From Acidobacteriota bacterium (GTDB lineage Bacteria; Acidobacteriota; Blastocatellia; Pyrinomonadales; Pyrinomonadaceae): DNA of 64,000 nucleotides. Within the stretch, counting starts at the first letter, position 1. Each line of letters opens with the position of its first letter. The position numbers were made by a program, and so were the translations under genes. Below the pieces are notes generated by a model that had not been told where the DNA came from, searched no databases, and worked only from the letters and a program-made list of their open reading frames with translations. The stretch lies in assembly GCA_019639155.1 (NCBI GenBank), contig JAHBSJ010000005.1, positions 62,001-126,000 on the forward strand, read 5' to 3'. Positions 53,967 through 62,126 of the stretch are shown piece after piece.

Positions 53967-55037
53967 ATGCTTCGCTTTTCCGTATTCTTGATCTGCATAT
54001 TTATGGCGGCCTTCCAGCCGCTTCAGGGGCAGAATGCCGATGAGCAGATAAACGCCTCGAGATGTTGGGTGTTCGAACAGGACGAATTTGAAGTATTTGA
54101 AGCTGTCGGTATAGCGGGTGGTGCCGCGATCGCCGATCGTTCGGCCTCAATCATACGAATTTCTGATCTTGGGGAGAAGCTGTGGCAGAGCGAGCAGATT
54201 GGCCATCTGGATTCAAATCTGGTCGTCGGCGACTCAGGCATCTATTTTGTTACTGGTTCACAGAGTGATAACAAATCTTGGTTTCGCGAGATAAGCCTTC
54301 AGACGGGTTTACCGGTATACAGTCTGGAGCTTACGGCCGGCCGCGGGTGGCGGCTTACACGCGGAGTCGGCCCTCTTCTATATGTTTTCAACGCAGCCAA
54401 GGTCATTGCTTTCGACATAGAGAGTCGCGAGAAAAAGTGGGACAGACCCTTCAATGGTGATATTGCAGCTCTAGTTGAAGGCGGTGAAGGTAACGTTTGG
54501 GTATTAAAGAAAGACGGAACGGCGATAGCGATCGCCGTAACCGACGGCAGTGAACTTCATCGATTCAATACAGTAGCGACACCAGTATCAGCCATGCATT
54601 TTGGCAGATCGCTGTTGGTCGGGACCGCGAACGGTGATCTGAGGTCGTTCCGAAACGGAGCCGGAGCACCGAATTGGAAATTTCGGGCGGGAGGCCGCAT
54701 TTCTCACTTGTTGAATGACACTATGAACGTAATTGCAGCGTCCGACGATAATTTCATCTATTCATTTGACCAGAGAAATGGATCGTTGAGGTGGAAGCGT
54801 CGATTAGGCGGGCGCGTGACCGACCTAAAGATCGTTAACTCGGAATACGCTGCTGCTAAGGTTCTAGATGCGACCTTTTGGGAGATGATCGAGGTTAGAA
54901 CCGGTCGTGTGGCCGGGCGGGTAATGATCGAACAGGCGGATAAGTCAACCTTTTCTCTGGTGCGTCTTGATGAAGGCTTCGCGGTCGGTCTTGGCCGAGG
55001 CATTATTCGCTACTCACTTTCAAAATGCACGAATTGA
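53967..55037 (+). CDS. Exported PQQ-like beta-propeller protein
   Basis: A 356-residue protein with signal peptide MLRFSVFLICIFMAAFQPLQ and a body made of PQQ-like repeats, each ending in W/F-K/R segments (for example NWKFRAGGRISHLL, DNFIYSFDQRNGSLRWKRRLG). This is a six- or seven-bladed propeller of the pyrroloquinoline-quinone-repeat type, but no enzyme site is seen; in bacteria such folds are often binding scaffolds such as BamB. BamB is an outer-membrane lipoprotein and lacks here (no lipobox), so the role is open. ATG 53967. Confidence 0.8.
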   Translation: MLRFSVFLICIFMAAFQPLQGQNADEQINASRCWVFEQDEFEVFEAVGIAGGAAIADRSASIIRISDLGEKLWQSEQIGHLDSNLVVGDSGIYFVTGSQSDNKSWFREISLQTGLPVYSLELTAGRGWRLTRGVGPLLYVFNAAKVIAFDIESREKKWDRPFNGDIAALVEGGEGNVWVLKKDGTAIAIAVTDGSELHRFNTVATPVSAMHFGRSLLVGTANGDLRSFRNGAGAPNWKFRAGGRISHLLNDTMNVIAASDDNFIYSFDQRNGSLRWKRRLGGRVTDLKIVNSEYAAAKVLDATFWEMIEVRTGRVAGRVMIEQADKSTFSLVRLDEGFAVGLGRGIIRYSLSKCTN

Positions 55038-55093
55038 GAAAGCGGCCTCCCCGATCCCGAGAACGCCGCTGAATAAAAATATCAGATTTCGAC

Positions 55094-55324
55094 CTAGTGT
55101 GATACGGTGAATTCCTGCATCATGGCATAGATCTCATCTTTGACCTGGAGTTTCTTTTTCTTTAGCGTGGTCTCCTCAAGCTGCTCGTCTTCACTCGGGT
55201 AGGATAGATGTGCGAGTTCGTCCAAACGTCGTTCAAAATCCTGATGCTGATGAATCAATTCTCTGAATGCAGGGTTGCTTTTCATTAGTTCATCCCTTAC
55301 CGCATCAGTCGTTGACATGTCCAT
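55094..55324 (-). CDS. DUF465 (YdcH-like) small protein
   Basis: A 76-residue protein of two helices: FRELIHQHQDFERRLDELAH and a Lys-rich second helix around LKKKKLQVKDEIYAMMQEF, the DUF465 pattern. Coiled-coil, soluble, function unknown in other bacteria. The ATG at 55324 follows GAGGAA by eight bases; an in-frame ATG at 55318 is a lesser option. Confidence 0.85.
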   Translation of the reverse strand: MDMSTTDAVRDELMKSNPAFRELIHQHQDFERRLDELAHLSYPSEDEQLEETTLKKKKLQVKDEIYAMMQEFTVSH

Positions 55325-55418
55325 ATCGCGTATTCCTCACTTGTCAATTTTTTGTACCCGGGCACCGATAAAAAGGTTGCCGAGGTAAGTTTCATATTAG
55401 ACCCAACTGAATAAATTA

Positions 55419-55907
55419 TCAAGCCGATTCATTTTCCACAGTTAGACACATTAAAACTGCGTCCTCAACTGGATGAGAATAGAAGTTTTTTCGAATTCCG
55501 CTGGGGACGAATCCGTTCCTCGCATAGAAAATGTGGGCCTTCTTGTTAGAGGCCCTAACCTCAAGCCAAATTTTCCGCACCCCGCGGTGGCGGCACATAT
55601 CGAGGAACTCGCTTAAAAGTCTCTGCCCTTTGCCGCGAAACGCCGGCCTGACCGCAATGTTGAAGATCTCCGCCTCCCGCGGTTCAGAAAGCGGAATTCT
55701 GCCGCAGATAAACCCCGACATTTGATTCTGATCGTCCGAGATCTTAAGGATCACCGAATCCTCACGTTTCATTTCGTCAAGATAATTCTGAGCTGACCAC
55801 GGACTGAGGCCGGTTTCGTCCCCGATTTTAATCAATGCGCTAATGTGCGATGGATCGGCGGCCCTCACCTGATATAGGTCTTCGTCATGTGATCCATCGG
55901 TGGTCAT
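55419..55907 (-). CDS. rimI: Ribosomal protein S18 alanine N-acetyltransferase
   Basis: A 162-residue GNAT enzyme of the RimI group. The acetyl-CoA loop is RPAFRGKGQRLLSEFLDMCR near residues 85-105, then VRKIWLEVRASNKKAHIFYARNGFVPSGIRKNFY-type sequence (motif split), where the NxxAxxxYxxxGF pattern is complete. Starts one base into the tsaB stop (TGATG). The pairing rimI with tsaB is the standard universal arrangement. Substrate may be the N-terminus of S18 or another protein. Confidence 0.88.
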   Translation of the reverse strand: MTTDGSHDEDLYQVRAADPSHISALIKIGDETGLSPWSAQNYLDEMKREDSVILKISDDQNQMSGFICGRIPLSEPREAEIFNIAVRPAFRGKGQRLLSEFLDMCRHRGVRKIWLEVRASNKKAHIFYARNGFVPSGIRKNFYSHPVEDAVLMCLTVENESA

Positions 55908-56554
55908 CAGTTAATGGTGCTGCCAACAAACAGCGGTACGGACGATCGCAGGTCGGGAGCCGCAAGGTACTTTGAGATCGCAGAGGCCATGTTGTCGCCT
56001 ATATTCTGAGCTTGTTTGCAGCCCCGAAAATGTTCTGCAAGCGACGAATGAAATAAATGAGTGGTTTGGGGATCTCGCCTTGACGGAAGTGCCGTAAGAT
56101 GCTTCCGCTCAACGACAAACGGCCTTCTGTTTTCCTGAGTCCTTTTAGATCCGCTGAAAAGAAAGGCCACGGCCTTGCTGCGCCCCATTGGCAAGCAGAT
56201 CAAATGATGATGATCAATGCCGGATGATGACGAAATTGCATCGAAAAGATTTACGGTGACCAGCTGCTTCCCCGCTCCGCTGGCGAGCCCCATCGCGGTC
56301 GATATGCCGATGCGAATACCCGTAAAGCTTCCCGGTCCGGCTGAAACAGCAAATTTGCAGATATCACCGACGCTCCTCCCGGCAGTCCGCAGCAGATCCG
56401 AAATTCTCTCGAGGATCTCTTCCGCACGAGGGCGTTCGCTCTTCCCTATCCATTCTCCCAGAGATGTCCCGTTCTCCGTCAAAACAATACTGCCGCCTCC
56501 GATCGCGGACTCGATCGAAAGAGTCAGTAATAGCGGAGCAGCAAAGTTCGTCAT
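55907..56554 (-). CDS. tsaB: tRNA threonylcarbamoyladenosine biosynthesis protein TsaB
   Basis: A 215-residue TsaB, the partner of TsaD in t6A37 synthesis. The ASKHA-fold core has FAVSAGPGSFTGIRIGISTAMG, a strong signature, with LLTLSIESAIGG at the start. The middle has the segment HHHLICLPMGRSKAVAFLF. It overlaps the NTP_transf_5 gene by four bases (ATGA), so this essential gene seems to be the tail of the surface operon. Confidence 0.9.
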   Translation of the reverse strand: MTNFAAPLLLTLSIESAIGGGSIVLTENGTSLGEWIGKSERPRAEEILERISDLLRTAGRSVGDICKFAVSAGPGSFTGIRIGISTAMGLASGAGKQLVTVNLFDAISSSSGIDHHHLICLPMGRSKAVAFLFSGSKRTQENRRPFVVERKHLTALPSRRDPQTTHLFHSSLAEHFRGCKQAQNIGDNMASAISKYLAAPDLRSSVPLFVGSTIN

Positions 56555-57432
56555 TTCTTGAAAAGTCCTCTGAAAATCCGCAACGCGGATGCGGGGATCC
56601 GAGAAACTGCACTACCGATACGATAATGTGCCCTTATCGGAGCGTCTAAGCTTCCTTCCATATGAACTGTTGCCCAAACCGGATTCATCCTTAAACGTGC
56701 TTTCAACTGCTCAATAAACTCGGATGGATCCTTAAGGTTCGTGTGGAGAGGCCGTGTGATGACCTTCCTTTCCCACTCCTTTTCGACGAATGCCGTCAAC
56801 CACCTGGGAAGATCGGCTACCCGATATTTGGAAGGAATCGAAGAAATATCAAGTTGGAGATAGCGATGGGCAAGGCCGATGGTACAGGCGATCCAACGTT
56901 GCCGATTTGGAGTTACCGGAGAAAAGACAGAGTCCCAATCAAGAGGAGCGAACCTATTCTGGGCGATGTAAAAAATATCCCAAAGCCGGTCTCTATCGCT
57001 CGCTCCGTCATTAAGCCAGTGTACCGCGAGTATCCTGAGGTGGTCTTCATGTTTTGGTATCCTCACGTCGACACCGCCCATCGGAACCATCTGCGAGTCT
57101 TCGAAGACATCGTTCCACGGCTTCGTGTCAAGATGTCTTAAAGCTTTGTGAACGTCGATAGCCAGCCCGGCAGCAGCGGAGCTTCGGGACAGAGCTAGGG
57201 CACGATCGAATTCAGCATCCGAGACGGCGAGATCCAGATCGATCGAATTCCTTGGATCATCCTTTGGATAGTAAATTCCTGCAGCGGGGCCCTTTATCAG
57301 GATGGGCTCTATACCAGCCTCTCGGAAAAGCTCAAATGCCCGCCCCGCCATTTGCGTTTGCAGTGAGGTCCGAAGGATCGCCCAACGCAGTTCATCCTTG
57401 GTAGAAAATCTAGATTGTCCTTCAAAAGACAC
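56551..57432 (-). CDS. NTP_transf_5-family nucleotidyltransferase
   Basis: A 293-residue member of the NTP_transf_5 nucleotidyltransferase family. Motifs: EPILIKGPAAGIYYPKDDPRNSIDLDLAVSD-type sequence (positions 43-73), where the D-x-D pair in IDLDLAVSD is the metal site, and VDVRIPKHEDHLRILAVHW further on. Family members are a regular part of PqqD/HprK-type loci beside exopolysaccharide genes, and of lasso-peptide clusters. GTG 57432 is the predicted start but it sits right behind a strong hairpin and no ribosome site is seen; an ATG at 57351 is an alternative. The gene follows the PqqD pair and precedes tsaB. Confidence 0.8.
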   Translation of the reverse strand: MSFEGQSRFSTKDELRWAILRTSLQTQMAGRAFELFREAGIEPILIKGPAAGIYYPKDDPRNSIDLDLAVSDAEFDRALALSRSSAAAGLAIDVHKALRHLDTKPWNDVFEDSQMVPMGGVDVRIPKHEDHLRILAVHWLNDGASDRDRLWDIFYIAQNRFAPLDWDSVFSPVTPNRQRWIACTIGLAHRYLQLDISSIPSKYRVADLPRWLTAFVEKEWERKVITRPLHTNLKDPSEFIEQLKARLRMNPVWATVHMEGSLDAPIRAHYRIGSAVSRIPASALRIFRGLFKK

Positions 57433-57433
57433 A

Positions 57434-57470
57434 GAAAAAGGGTAGCAGAGGAAATTGTTCTCTGCTACCC
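57434..57470 (-). terminator. Strong hairpin between the PqqD gene and the NTP_transf_5 gene
   Basis: Arms of 11 bases, GGGTAGCAGAG at 57440-57450 and CTCTGCTACCC at 57460-57470, pair without mismatch around a nine-base loop. On the minus strand it is followed by TTTTTC. It works as a terminator or attenuator and ends only two bases from the predicted GTG start of the next gene. Confidence 0.85.
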
Positions 57471-57488
57471 GAAACCGTGGAGTAAAAC

Positions 57489-57989
57489 CTAAGAGCGCGG
57501 CTGCGGGACGTCCGGAGCGCAGATTCCGTTCTGGTTACAGTTGGAGGTCGAAGGGCAAACCAGGGTCAGACAATTCGCCGGAACTTGGCAAGCACAAGAA
57601 ACGGAGCCGAGAGCATTCTTCGGTGCAACCAAGGATGCGACGACCGGAAGTGCGACCATTGCACCGAGACCGATCGTTTTCAGCACCTGCCTGCGCGACT
57701 GCCCCGAGAATTTTGGCGAAATTTCGTCAGCCATCAGACCGTTCTCACGGAGCTGATCGATGGCGAGCCATACAAAGTCTTCTGACACTTGGCCGCTTCC
57801 GGCTTTGTCAAACTCTTTAACGATGTCGGCCACTGAGTGCGAGCCGTCGCAGGACTTCCACACCAACGCCGCAGACTGGTTGAGGCAGTGGGCCTTGTTG
57901 CTCTCCATATCATATACCAGAACCTCGTCGGGCATCTCCTGCACGACGATACCGTTCTGACGGGCAATTGGGTTGTTTGGATTATTCAT
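57489..57989 (-). CDS. PqqD-domain protein with Tat-like segment and six-Cys tail (copy 2)
   Basis: A 166-residue protein of three parts. Residues about 8-90 are a PqqD-like (RRE) domain, with VVQEMPDEVLVYDMESNKAHCL and AALVWKSC. Residues 98-122 read SRRQVLK then a hydrophobic run, much like a Tat signal but placed inside the protein. Residues 130-166 are a tail with Cys at 132, 134, 140, 145, 151 and 157. PqqD domains bind leader peptides of ribosomally made peptides; here the domain and a candidate substrate are in one chain, which I infer. Start at ATG 57989, three to five bases after GGAGGAG. Confidence 0.75.
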   Translation of the reverse strand: MNNPNNPIARQNGIVVQEMPDEVLVYDMESNKAHCLNQSAALVWKSCDGSHSVADIVKEFDKAGSGQVSEDFVWLAIDQLRENGLMADEISPKFSGQSRRQVLKTIGLGAMVALPVVASLVAPKNALGSVSCACQVPANCLTLVCPSTSNCNQNGICAPDVPQPRS

Positions 57990-58125
57990 GTTCTCCTCCA
58001 CGCAAATATTCTACTAGTAAATCTAGCCTAAGGCGAAACTAATGTCCAATTCCTCTCGACATTACGTCGCAATCCGAAATTGTGTTTGCCAAAGGTAAAG
58101 TTGTAAAAGATTCAAACTCGAAAGG

Positions 58126-58154
58126 ATTATTACACGTAACTTTTGATAAATCAA
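58126..58154 (-). promoter_or_regulatory. Candidate promoter for the second PqqD gene
   Basis: Read on the minus strand, TTGATT (58154 to 58149) and TAATAA (58132 to 58127) are 16 bases apart. Transcription would start near 58119, giving a leader of about 130 bases before the ATG at 57989. The 241-base gap to copy 1 otherwise contains no gene that I can support. Confidence 0.45.
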
Positions 58155-58243
58155 GTCTTACGAGCACCAACCCTCGAAAAATTTCAAACAATGTTACCCC
58201 GATCAACTTCGGTCGGGTGACAAAGTTCAATTCACTCGGCAGC

Positions 58244-58726
58244 CTAAGGCGTGCAAACGCCCAAACCGTTGCAATTCGCTGTCGACGGGCATGACGTCTG
58301 CGTTGCACATGCAGCCGGGCTGGTGCAAACGCAAGACGACGACGATAAAGCGTTCGGCGGGGCAACCAACGACGCCACCACCGGCAGCGAGACCATTGTT
58401 GCCAACCCGATCGTCTTAATGGCCTCTCGACGCGATCGTTGCGTGGTGCGACGAAATTCCTTGTTTTCCAAAAGTTCCGAATCAGCAAACTGCTCGATCG
58501 CCAGCCATACAAGCTCGACAGGAACAGTTGCACCCATCTGAGTTTCCAAGCCCTCAGCGATCTGCTCCGGAGTGCGCTCCCCGTTACATTCGCGCCAGAC
58601 GCTGGCCGCGGTCCCATTTAGGCAGTGTGCTTTGTTACGTGTGACGTCATAGACAAGCACTTCGTTTTCCATTTCCTGTACAACAAGACCGGATCTTCGC
58701 GCAACCGGATTACTAATCATTCGCAT
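58244..58726 (-). CDS. PqqD-domain protein with Tat-like segment and six-Cys tail (copy 1)
   Basis: A 160-residue paralogue of the gene at 57489, co-linear with it. PqqD-like domain at residues about 10-90 (VVQEMENEVLVYDVTRNKAH), Tat-like SRREAIK at 98-104, hydrophobic run to 122, then Cys at 132, 134, 140, 146, 152 and 158. The spacing C-x-C-x5-C-x4/5-C-x5-C-x5-C is kept between the copies. The tail shares CPST and NCN. The start is the ATG at 58726, four bases after GGAGG. It follows the HprK-like gene by 98 bases. Most likely a tandem duplication, kept by selection. Confidence 0.75.
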   Translation of the reverse strand: MRMISNPVARRSGLVVQEMENEVLVYDVTRNKAHCLNGTAASVWRECNGERTPEQIAEGLETQMGATVPVELVWLAIEQFADSELLENKEFRRTTQRSRREAIKTIGLATMVSLPVVASLVAPPNALSSSSCVCTSPAACATQTSCPSTANCNGLGVCTP

Positions 58727-58824
58727 TCTTCCTCCATGTATATCCACAATAAAATCTCTAATCACTATATGCGTATTTTTGTTCTTCTGCGTGACAAAGT
58801 TATCCGAAATAACTTCAGTCTATT

Positions 58825-59676
58825 TTACTTTTCGGATTTGTCAATCAAATCCAAAAGTCTAATTGCAGATAGTTTGGCTTCAGAACGACGACCCGAAAGT
58901 AATATCGCATCATCAACCAATTTATTCAAGACTAAAAGTGAAAATTCAGGGTTCACCCTTATCGGTAAGGTGAAGGCTATTAATTCAAGCAACGCTTCCC
59001 CTTTGCTGATGATGCGAGGCTGCCAGCGGCTTCCTTTTACAAATTTAGTGAAAAAGAGAACCCCGCATTTGATGGGAACCTCTCCGACACTCGCATCAAG
59101 GTCAGCAAGAGATATCTCATAAGGCACGAAACGTCCGTCATCGGTGCGCCTGTTGATCGGCCTGGCAAATGGATGAATATTGCCGTCCTCATCAATAATG
59201 GCAAACTCATCGGAATAATAAACGGCCCCGAGTTTTACCAATTCAGTGACCAACGTTGACTTTCCGTCAAAGCTATGTGCAGGAAGCAGAATCGCCTTAC
59301 CTTTCCAAGCAACAACGCCCGAATGTAGAAAAACCAAATTTGGTGCGTGTTCGCCAACGGTCACGCGGAGCAATCCGTCGAAGAATTTCAAAAACTTCCA
59401 GCGTGTCGGACCCGACGATATCTGTTCGCCGTTCAAAAGGACACGATAATACCGATTCCCTGTTCGAAGCAGTTCAAATCGCTGACGTTGATCTGAAATG
59501 TGCTCCTCCGCTAAGGAAATGTTGCCGAGCAATGACCTCGAAGCGACTGCGAATGCATCGTCCAGTAGGCGCTTCTCATTTGAGATCAACTCGACATCCA
59601 CACCGAATGTCCGAAAGCAAAGAGAAAGCCTGTCGGACGATCTGATGATCTCGTTCTGTTTCTTCCTAAGCATCAA
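58825..59676 (-). CDS. HPr kinase/phosphorylase-related protein
   Basis: A 283-residue protein with an HprK-like C-terminal kinase fold: the P-loop is PAHSFDGKSTLV at about residues 132-143, and YYSDEFAIIDEDG after it is the Walker-B-like part. The first Gly of the P-loop (GxxxxGKS) is replaced by Ala, which is a visible degeneration but may be tolerated. It belongs to the HPr-related kinases found in PqqD-containing exopolysaccharide loci, not to the sugar-control HprK with PTS HPr. Start overlaps the WecA-like gene by four bases (ATGA). Confidence 0.8.
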   Translation of the reverse strand: MMLRKKQNEIIRSSDRLSLCFRTFGVDVELISNEKRLLDDAFAVASRSLLGNISLAEEHISDQRQRFELLRTGNRYYRVLLNGEQISSGPTRWKFLKFFDGLLRVTVGEHAPNLVFLHSGVVAWKGKAILLPAHSFDGKSTLVTELVKLGAVYYSDEFAIIDEDGNIHPFARPINRRTDDGRFVPYEISLADLDASVGEVPIKCGVLFFTKFVKGSRWQPRIISKGEALLELIAFTLPIRVNPEFSLLVLNKLVDDAILLSGRRSEAKLSAIRLLDLIDKSEK

Positions 59677-60716
59677 CTAAGAACTTTACGGCGATAGACC
59701 GAGAATAATAAAACAGCGGTCAGTATCATCACGACGGGAAACATGGCGAGTCCGATATCCTCTCGATACTCAACGGAAAGCAGCACCGACAAACTGAGTA
59801 ACGATGCAAGCACACCGTAGATCAAGGTGACCCGTCGGTGTGTGTAGCCTGACAGCACCAGTCGTTGGAATAAATGCTCCCGATGAGCGATCCAGATCTT
59901 TTCTCCCCGCACTGCTCTTCGCAGGAGCGTAATGACCGAATCGAAGAGAAAGAACCATACGAAGAGCACGGCAGCTATAGGAAGCAGGTCCCAAGATTTC
60001 GACTGATTGGTCACTCGTGCGAGCAAAGGGAGTGCGGCAAATGTAAAGCCCAAAAAAGCGCTTCCCACATCGCCCATGAAGATGTTCGCGGGACGCCAAT
60101 TATGAAACAAAAAGCCAAGACTTGCCGCCGCTATAACGCCGCTGAATAGAAAAAGCGATGGTATGCCAAGGATTCCGCACAAAAACATCCACCCAAGGCC
60201 TGCGATGACGGCCTGCAGGCCCGCAAGCCCGTCAATGCCGTCCATGAAGTTATACGAGTTAACCATCCAAACTATCCAAAGGAAGGTGATCATATAACCC
60301 CAATACCCAAGGCTGATACCGCCAAGCATCGAGATGCCGTGCCACGTATCGACATCGGCGATCAAACAGGTAGCTGCGAGGGCGTGAATGAAGAGACGAA
60401 CATATATCGGGATCGAAAATATGTCGTCAAGAAAACTTATAAGAGCTATCAGTGAGGCTCCAAGCAGGTAACCCCATGAAAAAGATCCCAAAAAAAGAAC
60501 TGAGATCGGAACATAGGAGGTTAAACATATTAGGACTATGACCAGCCCCGCTCCGTGCGGAATTGGCTCGGAATGCGAACTTCTTTCATTGGGAATGTCG
60601 AGAAGCTCATTTTTCAAACTCAGGATGCGATAGACAGCAACGCCGTAATACGCGAGCACGATGATCAGAAAAAAGATCAAAGCGCCGATAGCTATAATTT
60701 CATTTGATAAAAGCAT
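59673..60716 (-). CDS. Undecaprenyl-phosphate GlcNAc-1-phosphate transferase, WecA/MraY family
   Basis: A 347-residue polytopic membrane transferase of the WecA/WbpL branch, about ten to eleven membrane segments. Mg-binding and catalytic sites: SFLDDIFSIP and SYNFMDGIDGLAG. It starts lipid-linked surface-glycan synthesis by joining a sugar-1-phosphate to undecaprenyl phosphate. The C-terminal loop has AHREHLFQRLVLSGYTHRR with the conserved His-rich signature. First step of the repeat unit, together with the WbuB-like gene upstream. A 148-base gap separates it from that gene; no other feature is seen there. Confidence 0.9.
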   Translation of the reverse strand: MLLSNEIIAIGALIFFLIIVLAYYGVAVYRILSLKNELLDIPNERSSHSEPIPHGAGLVIVLICLTSYVPISVLFLGSFSWGYLLGASLIALISFLDDIFSIPIYVRLFIHALAATCLIADVDTWHGISMLGGISLGYWGYMITFLWIVWMVNSYNFMDGIDGLAGLQAVIAGLGWMFLCGILGIPSLFLFSGVIAAASLGFLFHNWRPANIFMGDVGSAFLGFTFAALPLLARVTNQSKSWDLLPIAAVLFVWFFLFDSVITLLRRAVRGEKIWIAHREHLFQRLVLSGYTHRRVTLIYGVLASLLSLSVLLSVEYREDIGLAMFPVVMILTAVLLFSVYRRKVLS

Positions 60717-60864
60717 CAGACACCGCGACGAGAATCAATTGTGTTATTGCAGGAGAGAACACAAACGCGTCGTGAGCAAAATAACATTGAAACAGCAGGC
60801 CGACCGAGAGTCAAACAAGACAGCAAAGTGAGAATTAACGCGATAAGATCGGTGAATCAAACAG

Positions 60865-62118
60865 CTAGTCACTGCAAAAAACAGCTTCTTTATACGCAAG
60901 AACCGCCGACTCCTTCGAGTATTTTTCCAGTGCGGCCTCCCGCGCGTTCGATCCCATCACGTTGAGCAGTTTTCGATCTTCAAGTGTTTCCAGAATGAGT
61001 TTCGTAAGTGCATTAGCATCGCCGGGCTCAGTGTGCCAACCGATCCCGTTTTCTTCAATCACCATAGACAATTCCGATCCGGCTTCGGTCAGCGCCAGGA
61101 TCGGTTTGCCCGCCGCCATCAAATTATAGGTTCTGCTGGGCATAGCTGTTCCCACCATTCCTCGGATCAAGGCCACCAATCCGATGTCGCACGCATTGAG
61201 AAAGATGATCTGTTCCGACCGCGGCCTATAGTCAAGAATGGTCACATTCGATAAGCTGTCATTTTCGACGGTCCTCTTCAGCCAATCGGCCTTCGCTCCG
61301 GCTCCGATAAAAAGGAAATGTATTTCCGGACGCAGTGTTCGCAATCGAGAGGCGGCTCCAATGATCGTCTCAACATCAGTAGGATGTCCGATGTTTCCGG
61401 CATACAAGAGAACGAATTTGTCGTTTAAACCCAGATCAGCCAATAGTTCGTTCTGAGAACGCAGACGCGGTTCGATCTCATCAAGGTCCGCCCAATTTGG
61501 GATATAAAATATGCGGGGATCGAGCCCTTCCGCTTTCTTCTCGAAGGATCTCTGCATATCACGCCCCATAACGATAATGCCGGCCGCGTATTTGAATACC
61601 CATCGATTGACCATGTCGATGCATCGCGAGATCAACGAACCCTTTTTGATCGTCCCTACGGCTTCAAGTATTTCCGGATAGCTGTCCTGGACAAGCACAG
61701 TGACCGCGCTTCCCTTTATCAACGCTGCGGCGGTAGTAGTAAATGGCAGGCTCGGCGGTGCGGTACATACCAAGATACGGTCGCCCTTTTGGAAAAGGAA
61801 TAAGGACCGAACAAACATGGAGACTCCGACCGTGAACATGTTGATCAGGCGGAGAACCAAGAAATTCTTATCAAATGTAGTGCACCACACCCGGTAAATT
61901 TCTACTTGATTTCTCGTTTCCCGCTTCGGGGCCTTGACCCCTCTCGCCATATGTTTCGGCTGACCGGTCAGAACCGAAACCGGATGATCAGCAGCAATTC
62001 CCTCTGCGATAGCAGTCAGATAGTAACCCGTGGAGATCTCTTCCGGATAATAGACCTCTGAGACCAGCCACATTCTCGGTGGCGCAGAAAACACTGCCGG
62101 ATCGTTGCTTGCGGACAT
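60865..62118 (-). CDS. GT4-family glycosyltransferase, WbuB-like
   Basis: A 417-residue GT-B fold transferase of family 4. N-terminal RMWLVSEVYYPEEISTGYYLT is the WbuB pattern. The nucleotide-sugar site is in LLYAGNIGHPTDVETIIGAA and the later MPSRTYNLMAAGKPILAL-type part with Glu for the donor. WbuB proteins transfer an N-acetyl-fucosamine residue to the lipid-linked first sugar. It starts eight bases after the epimerase stop. Substrate follows from the neighbourhood and not from residues. Confidence 0.85.
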   Translation of the reverse strand: MSASNDPAVFSAPPRMWLVSEVYYPEEISTGYYLTAIAEGIAADHPVSVLTGQPKHMARGVKAPKRETRNQVEIYRVWCTTFDKNFLVLRLINMFTVGVSMFVRSLFLFQKGDRILVCTAPPSLPFTTTAAALIKGSAVTVLVQDSYPEILEAVGTIKKGSLISRCIDMVNRWVFKYAAGIIVMGRDMQRSFEKKAEGLDPRIFYIPNWADLDEIEPRLRSQNELLADLGLNDKFVLLYAGNIGHPTDVETIIGAASRLRTLRPEIHFLFIGAGAKADWLKRTVENDSLSNVTILDYRPRSEQIIFLNACDIGLVALIRGMVGTAMPSRTYNLMAAGKPILALTEAGSELSMVIEENGIGWHTEPGDANALTKLILETLEDRKLLNVMGSNAREAALEKYSKESAVLAYKEAVFCSD

Positions 62119-62126
62119 CTGAAAAC

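Noticed and set aside
55041..55070. Six-base hairpin AGCGGC/GCCGCT after the propeller gene
   Set aside because: The stem is short, the loop is 18 bases and no T run follows on either strand, so it is not listed as a terminator.
58002..58243. Open stretches in the gap between the two PqqD genes, including a 70-codon frame on the plus strand
   Set aside because: No ribosome site, no recognisable protein features and overlap with the end of copy 1. A minus-strand ATG here gives only seven residues. The gap looks like a promoter and leader.
60741..60965. Plus-strand 74-codon frame between the WecA-like and WbuB-like genes
   Set aside because: It runs into the antisense of the WbuB-like gene, has no ribosome site and has shadow-like composition.
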